Positions 52,959 to 63,031 are shown, counted from the stretch's first letter. The stretch is DNA of 64,000 bases from Lapidilactobacillus achengensis (GCF_003946655.1 NZ_RHOV01000012.1:1-64000), one strand, 5' to 3'. The notes: generated by a model from the sequence alone, not told the origin. Program-made: numbers and translations.

Positions 52959-55880
52959 TCAGTCAGTATTCGCAACGCTCCAAACGTTGCTTTCAGACCG
53001 GCCAGATGCGATTTCATGTCCCAAATACCGAGGTGAATAATCCAGGTTAATATCTTTATCCTCAAGAGCTCCGCTGATAAATCCAAACGTATTTGTGTTT
53101 TTGTCCATGGTGGCAACAATCACTTGATCGGCATCCGCCGCAATGGCAATGTTTGGATTATGCGTAACAACAATTATTTGTCGTTGCGTTTTCGCATATC
53201 GTAAATACGGTACCAAATGCTTAAATATGGATTGATTATCTAAGTTATCCTCTGGCTGGTCAATCACAAGCGGATATTCACGCCGCGATAGCCCCAGATA
53301 GAAAATAAGAAGCACTAGTCCTTTCTCCCCAGCAGACAGCGCCTGTAATGGACGCTTGTTGTACATGAGCCGTAGTTCCGCGTCTAAAAATTCGAGACCA
53401 AACAAATAATCGTACGTAGTGGCCCGATCTCGAAAGATTCCTTCTAAGCCATCAAAGTCTGGTCGACTAGTTTTTGGGTCGTTCTGATAAAGAACTGCTT
53501 CAATGAAATCAATCACTTGATTCGAGATGGAAACGTCAGTTTTATCCAACTCTGAATTAATAAAATCTGCGGCTTCACTAGATCCTCGGAGTTTTCCAGC
53601 TTTTCTGCCGTCAACATTACTGAGTATGGTCTGGACAAATCCTGATACTGGCTGAATGGATCCAACAAATTCAACACCACTATCTCGCTCTGTGTTAATA
53701 CCGTTTTGTTGATCCACATTGTTCAGCACATCAATGTACTGCTTAGCGTCAAGATACAGTCCGTCTAATTGCCTCCCTTTTTCTTTAATCAGATTCAGAA
53801 TCTGCTCAACAAGAGAACGACGTTTCTTATACAGATCAGCAATTTGATTGGGAATCTTTTCAGTGCAATTCTGAATTTCCTCTAGAACCGATTTTTCAGA
53901 ATCAGTATCTAACCCTTCATCTCCTATTTTTAGAAGAGATAGTTTTGAGTTCCAAGCTTCTAAAGCATCATGGTATTGTGCCTGTTGCTTACCCTGGATA
54001 CTCATCTTACTATCCCGTCGATCGATTTCTTTATTAGATGTTTCGATTTCCTTTGCTGTCTCATCAATCGCTTTTTGGAGTTGGCTCTTTTTGTTTTCAG
54101 CGGCAGCCTGATTCTTTGAGAGACTCGATTGACGGTTTGACGAGATATTGGCCGTAATTTGCATAGTCTCAGTAAGTTCTGTAATTTCAGTCAAATTTGG
54201 TAAAAGTGTACTATACTTTTCCACAAATTCTTTGACGGCTTTGTTATATTCATTAATCGTGTTAACTACTTTGTCAGCGTTATTTTGCAATTCATTCAAA
54301 TCTAATATGAATTGTGAAATATTTCCTTGTTCCTTTTCCTCAGTCTCCTTTAACCTCTTGTTAGTCTTCATCTTATCCACTAAGCTTTGCCTTTTCTCGC
54401 TTTCATCCGATTCTGGATTTTCAATTAGCGGCTTCTTCGGTGGATTTGATTCCATACTCTTAATTTGGGCTTGAATAGTACGAAGTTTCTCTTGTCTCTC
54501 CTCAAGGTAACTGACTTTTAATTTTGATTCGAATTGCAGAATGTCTATATTCACTTTGTGCAATCTAGTTCGGGCATCCTGAATGCTAGTTGTGTACTTT
54601 TGCTCTAGTTTTTCAATCAGAGCTGCCCAAGAACGCTGTCCCAGACGTTTACTTTTCGGAAGCGCCTCAAACACAATCTTCTGGATTTCTTTAGACAGTT
54701 CTTCGTCGCTAACGGATGAGGCTATTTTTTCGATATAACTCTGTGGTAAGAATTCAACTTTCCCGTTCGTACTCGACGGCTTCTGATCTAACTTTAACCA
54801 ATCGTCTTCGGTCCCATCGCACCATCGAAGGCGGGAGCTAAACCTTGAACCATACCTTGATTTGTCGTTAAATCGATGCTTTGACAAGAACGAAGCATCG
54901 TTCAAATTACGTGATCTACCATCAAGCCCGAGTACATCAGCAAGCGCACTTTTACCAGCTCCTTTGTTTCCAATGATTGTAACTAGACCTGGGTTTAACG
55001 GTAACTGCAATGAATTTCCGTACCAATCTGATTTTCCATCGTCACTCCGTACATCAATTTCGGAGATGGTCGAATTTTTCCTCAACCCTTGGTCCTGCAG
55101 TTCCTTCGGAATAACCTTAAACGAGATTCGACCAGCTGGTTGAGAAAATGCTTCTCTAAGTCCATCAAAAGTCAGTTCCGCTTTAATCCATGTCACCGCT
55201 TCAGCTTGATATGCTTTTGGCGAATGAATATCACTGTTTACTGTGACTGGTAGTCCGTCCAAATCTCCCGTGCATATGTATGCCACCAAGGCTTCCGCAG
55301 ACTGCTCCGAATTAGTGTCTAGAAAGTCAACCTGCGACCTGAAGTCATGTCTCAGTAAAGTCTTAAAATCTCGATTGGGATCATCCTTAGAACCGCTTAA
55401 TCCAGTCGCCTTTCCCAAGCCATTACTCTTCTTCCCATCATGCACCGATATTAGCCCATGCTGTTCGTCACGTACAAATTTAACAATATCTGGCAATGAA
55501 ACATATGCGGTCTGTGGATTATCTATCAAATTATGGCGACGAGCAAAGGCTCGAAAATCTTCTGCAAGCGCATGCATATCCGACATTTCAGAAAATATCC
55601 CAATTACATGCAAATTCGAGCTAGCCGTGTCGGTCCTCAGTTCCACACCCGGAAACACCGTAATGTTTAAATTCCGGTCTGAAATAATCTTCCGGATGTT
55701 TGCAATCCGCTCTTCGTCGATTACTCCATGATCCGTTATTGCTGCTGCAGAGATTCCATGCTTTACCCAAGCTGAGACCAATTTAATGTCATGATCCGAT
55801 GCATTATACTTAGAATCATATGAACTTGCAGTATGCACATGTAAATCCCACTTATGCCAGATTGATCCAATCGCTGACAT
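52959..55880 (-). CDS. TrlF/Ppl-like PHP-domain SMC-type ATPase
   Basis: 973 residues from the ATG at 55880 (AAGGGG 7 nt upstream). An N-terminal PHP phosphoesterase domain (about 1-270) has the metal motifs KWDLHVHTASS (about 10-20), AITDHGVID (about 50) and VNSDIHSPK (about 225). An SMC/ABC-like ATPase follows: Walker A IIGNKGAGKSALADVLG (about 303), a long coiled coil (about 410-690), signature LSAGEKGLVLL (about 848), Walker B PLVIDQPEDNLDN (about 868) and VVTHNPNIAIA. This is the TrlF family; the related E. coli Ppl protein was reported as antiphage. It is last in the cargo operon. Confidence 0.85.
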   Translation of the reverse strand: MSAIGSIWHKWDLHVHTASSYDSKYNASDHDIKLVSAWVKHGISAAAITDHGVIDEERIANIRKIISDRNLNITVFPGVELRTDTASSNLHVIGIFSEMSDMHALAEDFRAFARRHNLIDNPQTAYVSLPDIVKFVRDEQHGLISVHDGKKSNGLGKATGLSGSKDDPNRDFKTLLRHDFRSQVDFLDTNSEQSAEALVAYICTGDLDGLPVTVNSDIHSPKAYQAEAVTWIKAELTFDGLREAFSQPAGRISFKVIPKELQDQGLRKNSTISEIDVRSDDGKSDWYGNSLQLPLNPGLVTIIGNKGAGKSALADVLGLDGRSRNLNDASFLSKHRFNDKSRYGSRFSSRLRWCDGTEDDWLKLDQKPSSTNGKVEFLPQSYIEKIASSVSDEELSKEIQKIVFEALPKSKRLGQRSWAALIEKLEQKYTTSIQDARTRLHKVNIDILQFESKLKVSYLEERQEKLRTIQAQIKSMESNPPKKPLIENPESDESEKRQSLVDKMKTNKRLKETEEKEQGNISQFILDLNELQNNADKVVNTINEYNKAVKEFVEKYSTLLPNLTEITELTETMQITANISSNRQSSLSKNQAAAENKKSQLQKAIDETAKEIETSNKEIDRRDSKMSIQGKQQAQYHDALEAWNSKLSLLKIGDEGLDTDSEKSVLEEIQNCTEKIPNQIADLYKKRRSLVEQILNLIKEKGRQLDGLYLDAKQYIDVLNNVDQQNGINTERDSGVEFVGSIQPVSGFVQTILSNVDGRKAGKLRGSSEAADFINSELDKTDVSISNQVIDFIEAVLYQNDPKTSRPDFDGLEGIFRDRATTYDYLFGLEFLDAELRLMYNKRPLQALSAGEKGLVLLIFYLGLSRREYPLVIDQPEDNLDNQSIFKHLVPYLRYAKTQRQIIVVTHNPNIAIAADADQVIVATMDKNTNTFGFISGALEDKDINLDYSPRYLGHEIASGRSESNVWSVANTD

Positions 55881-55933
55881 ACAACTACCCCTTTTCATCA
55901 TTCCATAAACATAAATTACTTACCGCTAGCTAT

Positions 55934-57145
55934 TTAATCTTGCTCAGCTTTCAATCGAATCATGATCGACTGTACGGCTGCTTGAATGGTTGCAATATCA
56001 ACTATGAACCACTCACGCGGTTTAATAATTCGCCCGTTAGCTGCGGTAATATCTACATCTAATTGATATTCTGCTAATGCATGGTGCAGCGCAGTTTCCA
56101 GTGCTTCAGCTTTCAAGTTCACCACTTTAATTTCGCCGACCAGTCGTACTGGACCATATAGATATGTTGACTCATTCTCAGCATTGGCAATTCTTGCCTG
56201 CACTAATCCAGTAGTGAAGCCAACCTTGTACAGTGGATGCTCAGCTTGTATTCGCTTAATCTGAGGGTTGTTGCTCAAAGATTCCAGTATATATATGAAC
56301 CCCGTCACGTGGTCATCACTGGTCAGTTCAATCCCGTGCTCAACTTCCGTAACAATCCTACCTTGACGCCCATACAGAGATGAAGCAAGCCCATTTCGCG
56401 TCGGGTTGTTTTCAGTCCCGTTATCGTAGATTACATGCATCCTTGCGTCGGTTTTCCGGTTGCTATTGTCATTAAGCTCAACTTCTTCGCCAATCTCATC
56501 AATATACAGTAACTGTCCCTTAAGAACGTAGAAGTGCTTGCTCAGCAACTCGTAATTCTTGAACGGGCGAAGCTGCCGCTGACCAGAAGCAAGTTCAGCC
56601 TGAACCTTGTGGAACATCGCCTCATACTGACTGAATTCCTTCATCGGTTTACGCTGAGAGATCACTTCCGGACGATTTTCTTGCTCACGCTGAATTTCGT
56701 TGAGCTTCTTGGTATCGAACAACTTACTACCGGCAGCCTGCTGATCACTTTTCTTAAACAGAATGGAATCATCGCTAAGAATATCGTCCAACGATGAGAA
56801 ATCCCGCTTTTCGTTTTTCACAACTTCATTCAACGCCGGACCGTCTTCATGAACAGTCAGCAACCCTGCGGTATCATACGGCATTAACAGATTCCGACGT
56901 TCTGGATCTTCACGGATACCTTTTAATCGACTTGCCAACTTGCGCTGTTTCATCTGTGATGGATCTCGCAGCTTCTGTGGCTCGTTACCATCATGAGCAA
57001 TCACCCAGTCAGTAATCTCTTGAAATCCTTCTACCGTGGGGTCATAGCTTACGGGAGTATGTTTGGGTTTGCTAGCGAGCAAAGACGTTGCGTCCGGATC
57101 ATTAAAAATGTCATCCAGCGACCGAATCAAGCTTTGATTATCCAT
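55934..57145 (-). CDS. GIY-YIG nuclease family protein
   Basis: 403 residues. The C-terminal domain (about 278-375) carries the GIY-YIG variants GFIYILES (about 280) and PLYKVGFTTGLVQARI (Arg, about 310), then a Glu in LKAEALETALHHAL, close to the T5orf172/MUG113 subgroup. The N-terminal ~270 residues are acidic and unfamiliar. Its start overlaps the helicase stop by 8 bp. It is probably the DNA-cutting subunit, since the methylase next in the operon lacks a clear nuclease motif. Confidence 0.82.
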   Translation of the reverse strand: MDNQSLIRSLDDIFNDPDATSLLASKPKHTPVSYDPTVEGFQEITDWVIAHDGNEPQKLRDPSQMKQRKLASRLKGIREDPERRNLLMPYDTAGLLTVHEDGPALNEVVKNEKRDFSSLDDILSDDSILFKKSDQQAAGSKLFDTKKLNEIQREQENRPEVISQRKPMKEFSQYEAMFHKVQAELASGQRQLRPFKNYELLSKHFYVLKGQLLYIDEIGEEVELNDNSNRKTDARMHVIYDNGTENNPTRNGLASSLYGRQGRIVTEVEHGIELTSDDHVTGFIYILESLSNNPQIKRIQAEHPLYKVGFTTGLVQARIANAENESTYLYGPVRLVGEIKVVNLKAEALETALHHALAEYQLDVDITAANGRIIKPREWFIVDIATIQAAVQSIMIRLKAEQD

Positions 57146-59090
57146 TCTGCTGCCTCCGTGCCTGCATATCCCTTAATTTAGCAAGCGCATACGCCATCTT
57201 TACCTCAAGCTCGTCGCGACTTCCTTTATCTGGTTCCCGACCGTTATCAGCGATGAATTGCTTGGTCTGATTGTACAAGTAGACGAGTTCAGCTTCATCA
57301 AAGTCAAACTTCTTAGCGTCAATAGAACGCTGAATTGTTCGCAAAACGTCACTGTCAATATTCTGGGACAGCACTTCATATGCCCGCTGGAACGGATTGA
57401 TGGAATCAATCAAGTTGATATCCAACTCGTCGACGTTGATGAACTTATCAGCCATTCGTAAGAACTCGTTGGTGTTGCCGTGCTTGTCTGTAGTTTGATC
57501 AACGACAGCATGCCGCAGCACAGTGTCTGCTACCGCGTACTGACGGACTTCTTCGACTTCCTCATTATTTAGCCCTGGGTAGCGGGTCATAATGACTTTA
57601 GGAATCAGTACCTTGTTCATTGTCTCAGCGTCTACATTAGCCGCAATACCATTCTTCACCGCGTTATCTTGCAGGATAGCCGCCTTCAGGTCAGGCATGT
57701 CATTCTCAATGATGCTCCGAACCGCCTTAGTCGACGGGTCTTTCAATCCGCGGACAAAGATGTCACCACCATTACCTGAAGACTTGTCTGTCTTATGCTT
57801 GCGTGCTTTCAGGTGAATCTCCGGAGCCAGTACTTGCTCCATCAATAGTGAGGCAGTAATCGCCTTAAGAATCGAGTTCACCGCATATTGAACGTCACCG
57901 TCTTTGGCATCCGGCTGTTCAATCATATTCGTAAACTGAGCATGCGTCTTATTGGAGCTATCACGCGTAACTCGGCCAATGATCTGCACAATTTCCGTTA
58001 GCGAACGTCGATAGCCAATAGTCAACGCCTGTTCAGCCCACGGCCAGTCAAAGCCTTCTTTGGCCATCCCTAGCGCAATCAGAATATCCAGCTGATCAGC
58101 CTGCTTCATCTTACGTAAGTATTCTTGAACCTTATCGCGGCCCTCTTCATTGACTAGGTCAGCAACCTTCAATAACCGTCCATCCACATGACTCTTAAGC
58201 GTGTAGATACCCGTCTCATCATCTTGCGATTCAATCGTGCCAATGGTATCAAATATCGCATCAACCTCATTGTATTTGTCCTTGGTTGATTCACTGGAAT
58301 TAACACTAGGAATATGAATAATGGTCTTCTTAGACACATCTACCGCCTTGTCCAAAGCCGTGAGATATGAGCCCTGATAGAACTTGTAATCAATGCCAAA
58401 CGACTTCAGATACTTGTAGCCGTCCAGTTGTTCGTAATAGGTATAATTGACCTTGTCAAACTGTTGCTCATCTTCCGGCGTTAAGATTGGCGATGAATCG
58501 CCACGGAAATAAGACCCCGTCATTGCTAGTATATGTGCCGTTGAGTTGTGCATAATGTTCTTCAGCGCACCACCAAGGACAGAGCTGTCTTCAGAAGAAA
58601 CGTGGTGAAATTCATCAATCGCCAACATTACGTTGTCTAACTTGTGATCATCATCGACTTTCTCATACGCAAAACGCAGCGTGGCGTGTGTACAAATGAG
58701 AATGGTAGCCGTATCGTCATTCATGAAATCAATGAATTTCTGAACTTTGCCCGCATCCCCACCATTTAGAGTAAGATCATACTGCGAATCTACTGACCAA
58801 TCTTCATAGAAACCAAACTTAGCTAACTCGGTGTGTTGGAAAGACTTCCCAATCGAGCGTTCGGGAACGGCAACAATAACCTTTCGGACACCTTGATTAG
58901 CCAACTTATCAAGCGCAACAAACATCAGAGCCCGTGACTTACCAGAAGCTGGTGGCGCCTTGACCAAAATGTACTGTGAACTACGATGTTGATAGACACG
59001 TGCCTGCATCTCACGCATGCCCAACTCGTCTGTATTCGTACTTTTTCCAGTTTGATGATAATTTACATCAACTACATTTTTATTTTCCAT
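57138..59090 (-). CDS. SF2 DEAD/DEAH-like helicase
   Basis: 650 residues. Walker A is VKAPPASGKSRALMF (about 40-54), motif II LAIDEFHHV (about 160), motif III AMTGSYF (about 192) and motif VI IIGRVTRD (about 370). A C-terminal ~250-residue extension has no known domain. It starts 1 bp after the methylase stop and overlaps the nuclease gene by 8 bp. It is likely the DNA translocase of a restriction-like complex. Confidence 0.88.
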   Translation of the reverse strand: MENKNVVDVNYHQTGKSTNTDELGMREMQARVYQHRSSQYILVKAPPASGKSRALMFVALDKLANQGVRKVIVAVPERSIGKSFQHTELAKFGFYEDWSVDSQYDLTLNGGDAGKVQKFIDFMNDDTATILICTHATLRFAYEKVDDDHKLDNVMLAIDEFHHVSSEDSSVLGGALKNIMHNSTAHILAMTGSYFRGDSSPILTPEDEQQFDKVNYTYYEQLDGYKYLKSFGIDYKFYQGSYLTALDKAVDVSKKTIIHIPSVNSSESTKDKYNEVDAIFDTIGTIESQDDETGIYTLKSHVDGRLLKVADLVNEEGRDKVQEYLRKMKQADQLDILIALGMAKEGFDWPWAEQALTIGYRRSLTEIVQIIGRVTRDSSNKTHAQFTNMIEQPDAKDGDVQYAVNSILKAITASLLMEQVLAPEIHLKARKHKTDKSSGNGGDIFVRGLKDPSTKAVRSIIENDMPDLKAAILQDNAVKNGIAANVDAETMNKVLIPKVIMTRYPGLNNEEVEEVRQYAVADTVLRHAVVDQTTDKHGNTNEFLRMADKFINVDELDINLIDSINPFQRAYEVLSQNIDSDVLRTIQRSIDAKKFDFDEAELVYLYNQTKQFIADNGREPDKGSRDELEVKMAYALAKLRDMQARRQQNG

Positions 59091-59091
59091 T

Positions 59092-61776
59092 TCACCGTTT
59101 CCTATCTGCGTACATTTTAAGTAATACTGTCAGACGTTCACCATCGTCGTTAAAATCATCCGACTTATATGCTCTATCAACTATTGCATCTAATTTCTTA
59201 TGTGCACGAAGAAGACGCTCATTCATTGGCTTTGGATTTTTTTTTGCTAATGGAGAACCATACAAATCAGCTATGGTTCCACCTTCCTCTTCCCGAATAT
59301 CAAGTATATTGTAAGTTAATGTTTCGATTTCATTTTTACGACGTGTTGATAACTCAGGAACAGGGAATGTGTTGTACACAAGATTTGCTGAATAGCGATA
59401 ATCGTTTTTCAATTTTCCGCCCACATTTCTAAGCCAGACCATATGGATTCGCGACTGTAACAGCCCTAATAACCAGATTGGAGCATCATACACCAGCAAC
59501 GCTAGGTTAGATATGATCGTATCATCTTCCGTGATACCCATCGGCGCATAAATTCTATTCTCTGAGGAGACACTAGGAACAATTAATGCAGGCTTTATTA
59601 TTTCAGCATCAAGGTAACACTTTGAAATATGCTGAAAAGCATATGGAGTACTTGCAGCTTCGACAGTTCCAGCGTTTTTGCTTCTAGTTCGTGCATTTAT
59701 TACCAAGTTCATACGTTCTCTAATAAACGGGACATCCTTAACCTGATTATATGTTTGTTTGTTAATCCACAGTACATACCGTTCGATACCATTGATATAC
59801 TCTTTAGACCCTACAAATTTCTTGAACAATACATTAAAACCATTATTTTCACTCACAATTTTTTCGTACTCTTCTTTACTAAAGATTAACCCACCACCAT
59901 CAGTTGGCTGGCTTCCCTTAACCATTTTTGGCAATTTGTTTTCCGGTGTGGAACTACTCTGAACAATCACATCCGGGCCGGCCTCTAAGTACGCATTGAT
60001 ATTGGTAACCTCTTGGGAATATCCAGATCTTAATATAAGCCTTTTTTTCAATATATTTTTAACATCTGAAGTCAATCCAACAATTACAACAATCACAGCT
60101 GCATTCTTCTTTGCATTGTTTTTCCATTCAAATGATTGATAGGCAAATTTAATAGTTAATTTATGAAGGAGGAACGACCAAAGTGGTGAAACTTGCTCAC
60201 CCTGACAAATTGAATTCGTAGAAACAAATGAATATTCAACATTCCTATTCACTGCGTACTTTGCTGCCAACACAAACCAACACGCGATATAGTCCAAGTT
60301 CTTGTACTTTTCAATGTCTCGACTCAGCACAAACTTCATATCGGCTTTTTGCTCTGCGTTCTGCATTGTCGAACCTAGATAAGGTGGATTTCCAAAAATA
60401 AACACTTCATCTCCATCATAAAACCGTACTACGCTATTCCAATCCAGTCTCAATGCATTTGAATTTTCTATCGCCCCCGCATGTTGTAATGGTAGAGTTG
60501 GCCGCACCGCATCACTGATCTGCTCATGAAGCTTCACGTTCATCTGATGCTCAGCAATCCATAACGACAACCGCGTCACATCACACGCAAAGTCGTCAAT
60601 TTCAATTCCGTAGAACTGGTCAAGCGTAACTGATGGAACGTACATCGTTGAAACACCAATATTGTTAAGCTCAATGAGAATATCAATTTCAAGCTGCCGC
60701 AATTCTTTGTACGTGATAATCAAAAAGTTCCCAGAACCACACGCTGGATCCATGAACTTGATTTTACCAATCCGGTCATACAACTGCTGCAACCTGTTTT
60801 CGTTACCCTTGGCAGCTTCAAAATCTTCACGTAATCCGTCCAAGAATAGCGGCTTGATAACCTTCATAATGTTTGGCACAGAAGTATAGTGCATTCCAAG
60901 ATGACTACGACTATCTTCACTGGCAACCGCCTGAATCATCGAACCAAGGATATCAGGGTTAATCTGATCCCACTTGAGCAACTCCCCAGCTTCAATAATG
61001 AGCTTCCGAGACTTGGCACTAAAGTGTAAAGACTCATGCTGATCTTTGAACAAGTCGCCGTCAACATATGGGAAGTCGTTCAACCAACTAGGAGTATCGA
61101 TTGGCCGCTGCGCCTTCTCAAAGTCCAACACGCCAAAGAGACTACCGATGAATTGGTCAAAATCGCTACCATCATCAGCAGTCATCTGCTTAACCCGATT
61201 GGTGAACAGATCATGTTCAAAAATATTGGTATCTTCAGCAAACAGGCAGAACAGAATGCGAATCAAGAAAAGGTTCAGACCTTTAGGCGTTGCATTAGGG
61301 TTATCATTCTTCACAACATCGTATAACTTTGCAAAACGTTCAGCTGCACGAACATCAGCAGGATTTTCCTTATCGAAGTCAGCCTTTTCAATGCCGTTCC
61401 ATGCTAGAAAGAAGTCAAAATACTGTGGCAACTTCGCAAATTCGATATCGAGCGTCTCGTTAGTTTCTGTATCCTTGGCTAGCAAGTGCTGGTAGTCTGT
61501 AACCAGAAGATAACGCGGCTTGGAACCAAGTTCGTCGACCCGTTCTTGCAAGTCGGCATAGTCTTGCATTAAATCGCCAGCGCCCACTCTGAAGTACAAC
61601 TTATTTTTGAGATAGACCGCACCCGCTTCTTTCGCTAGGTTGTTCATGCCTTTGCGTAGCTTGGTAACGGTCGCTCTGGGAATATCATAGACACTTAGAA
61701 AGTCATAGATAAACTCGGAGTGATCCGGTTTGCTCACGATTTCTTGAATTTGATCTTCGTACTCTGTGATTGCCAT
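59092..61776 (-). CDS. MmeI-like class I N6-adenine DNA methyltransferase
   Basis: 894 residues, first gene of the operon (GGGGGAG 5 nt before ATG). The AdoMet motif FMDPACGSGNFLIITY (about 340) and catalytic NPPY (about 465, FGNPPYLGSTMQ) identify an adenine methylase of the MmeI/type IIG build, with a C-terminal target-recognition region (LRNVGGKLKNDYRYSANLVYNTFPVP, about 785-810). In MmeI-like enzymes the N-terminus carries a D..ExK nuclease; here the matching segment (AVYLKNKLYFRVGAGDLMQD, about 53-72) lacks these residues, so it is probably methylase only. Confidence 0.85.
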   Translation of the reverse strand: MAITEYEDQIQEIVSKPDHSEFIYDFLSVYDIPRATVTKLRKGMNNLAKEAGAVYLKNKLYFRVGAGDLMQDYADLQERVDELGSKPRYLLVTDYQHLLAKDTETNETLDIEFAKLPQYFDFFLAWNGIEKADFDKENPADVRAAERFAKLYDVVKNDNPNATPKGLNLFLIRILFCLFAEDTNIFEHDLFTNRVKQMTADDGSDFDQFIGSLFGVLDFEKAQRPIDTPSWLNDFPYVDGDLFKDQHESLHFSAKSRKLIIEAGELLKWDQINPDILGSMIQAVASEDSRSHLGMHYTSVPNIMKVIKPLFLDGLREDFEAAKGNENRLQQLYDRIGKIKFMDPACGSGNFLIITYKELRQLEIDILIELNNIGVSTMYVPSVTLDQFYGIEIDDFACDVTRLSLWIAEHQMNVKLHEQISDAVRPTLPLQHAGAIENSNALRLDWNSVVRFYDGDEVFIFGNPPYLGSTMQNAEQKADMKFVLSRDIEKYKNLDYIACWFVLAAKYAVNRNVEYSFVSTNSICQGEQVSPLWSFLLHKLTIKFAYQSFEWKNNAKKNAAVIVVIVGLTSDVKNILKKRLILRSGYSQEVTNINAYLEAGPDVIVQSSSTPENKLPKMVKGSQPTDGGGLIFSKEEYEKIVSENNGFNVLFKKFVGSKEYINGIERYVLWINKQTYNQVKDVPFIRERMNLVINARTRSKNAGTVEAASTPYAFQHISKCYLDAEIIKPALIVPSVSSENRIYAPMGITEDDTIISNLALLVYDAPIWLLGLLQSRIHMVWLRNVGGKLKNDYRYSANLVYNTFPVPELSTRRKNEIETLTYNILDIREEEGGTIADLYGSPLAKKNPKPMNERLLRAHKKLDAIVDRAYKSDDFNDDGERLTVLLKMYADRKR

Positions 61777-61807
61777 ATTGCTCCCCCTACATGGTGTTCT
61801 TAGGCTA

Positions 61808-61836
61808 ATTATCTAATAGAATATAGCAAGCTACAA
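61808..61836 (-). promoter_or_regulatory. Promoter of the methylase-helicase-nuclease-ATPase operon
   Basis: TTGTAG (61836-61831) and GATAAT (61813-61808) are 17 bp apart, 32 bp before the methylase ATG. No other promoter-like site is evident within the tightly packed operon. Confidence 0.55.
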
Positions 61837-61882
61837 GAAGGTATTAAATATTGTATAACGCTTTCTCAAATAATCACAAAAA

Positions 61883-61933
61883 TTCCCGCCAGCTCAAACT
61901 AAGAGGCCACCTTGACGGGAATCTTCGCGGGAA
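61883..61933. repeat. Inverted and tandem C3GCC/GGCGGG-type repeat
   Basis: ATTCCCGCCAGCTCA at 61882 faces TGACGGGAATC and CGCGGGAAG (61912-61933). The same layout returns at 62955-63012 with ATCCCCGCCAGCTCA and TGGCGGGGAT. It may be a terminator for the EcsC-like gene as well as part of the element end repeats. Confidence 0.45.
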
Positions 61934-62003
61934 GTTTGATATTTCAATTTAATATACAAACGGAATAGATTGCGATAATCGAGTTCATATTACTAAATCA
62001 CAC

Positions 62004-62789
62004 CTATTCGTTTGAAGAATTTTTGATATCTTCAAGGATAACGTTTTGCGCCTGCTTGATTTGGTCAGGAGTTGCCGTGAGTGTAGTTTCAAAAGTTTTA
62101 ATCAACCGGTTACCCATCGGTCTAAAAGTAATCAAGGTCAGACCACCAGAGACAAAGCCACCGATAACAGGGAGTGACTTTGAAATCACAGCAGATGTTG
62201 ATTTTTTGGTTACGGAAACGCCAATGTATCCGGCAATCTTTTTCAATAACGGATACCACGTTGTGCGAGTGACCGCGGTTGCCATGAACTTCTTGCTTAG
62301 TGTATTACTCAGTCCCTTAGAGATAAACATCAATGCGGAATTTGCTGAAGCCACACCCAACATCACACCGAGATAGATCATGACATCACGCTCGCCGTCT
62401 TCAGACAATGTTCCCTCTTCAGTGAAGAGATTTTCTTGACCGTAAATATAAGCAACCTTTTGGGCCATACGTAAGGCAAATCCATAATATTGTACGAGGT
62501 CAGCTGTACCGGTTCCAGCAGCGACGGCGATATTTGAGGGCAATCCCGCGGCAAATGAGATTGCCGAGGTCTTCTCGGTATCGTGCATGACGACGCGACG
62601 GGCAACCTTAGTCAGCTGTTCCAATGTATAGACGGCTTGCGGGCCATCTTTAAGAATCGACATCAATTCAACTTCTGTGGCACGCGGAAATAATTTGGTT
62701 AAGAAAGTGTGCCGATCAACGCGAACGACTGGTAGCGCTAGGGCCTTGGAAATTATGTCAGGAAGCATATGTTCAGTTTGGTCAGACAT
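62004..62789 (-). CDS. EcsC-like family protein
   Basis: 261 residues from the ATG at 62789 (AAGGAG 6 nt upstream). The segment SFAAGLPSNIAVAAGTGTADLVQYYGFALRMAQKVAYIYG (by position about 78-117) resembles the EcsC family, with glycine-rich helices that may insert in or touch the membrane. The function of EcsC proteins is not settled. It is upstream of the cargo operon on the same strand but 230 bp away with a separate promoter, near the guaA end of the element. Confidence 0.6.
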   Translation of the reverse strand: MSDQTEHMLPDIISKALALPVVRVDRHTFLTKLFPRATEVELMSILKDGPQAVYTLEQLTKVARRVVMHDTEKTSAISFAAGLPSNIAVAAGTGTADLVQYYGFALRMAQKVAYIYGQENLFTEEGTLSEDGERDVMIYLGVMLGVASANSALMFISKGLSNTLSKKFMATAVTRTTWYPLLKKIAGYIGVSVTKKSTSAVISKSLPVIGGFVSGGLTLITFRPMGNRLIKTFETTLTATPDQIKQAQNVILEDIKNSSNE

Positions 62790-62954
62790 GGTGAACTCCT
62801 TAAGAAGAAAATGAGTGATTAGATACATGATTTCGCATTATTGGCAGCATAGTACGAAACCGAGTTGTTAGCAAGTACCGCTCCCGGACCACTTAGCTTA
62901 TTGCCTCTAACAACGGTAATGAAGATAAGTACAGGCTGACGAACTAACCTAAAA

Positions 62955-63031
62955 AATCCCCGCCAGCTCAGCCCTCATTCGGCCCAAACTTGGCGGGGAT
63001 TCTGGCGGGGAACGTAACAATTTCCCCGCCA
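62955..63031. repeat. Cluster of GGCGGGG/CCCCGCC repeats near the right element end
   Basis: ATCCCCGCC (62955), TTGGCGGGGAT (62990), CTGGCGGGGA (63003) and TTCCCCGCCAA (63022) alternate in orientation within 77 bp, 70 bp from the guaA stop. They match the pair in the integrase 3' end and may bind the integrase arm domain. Confidence 0.45.
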
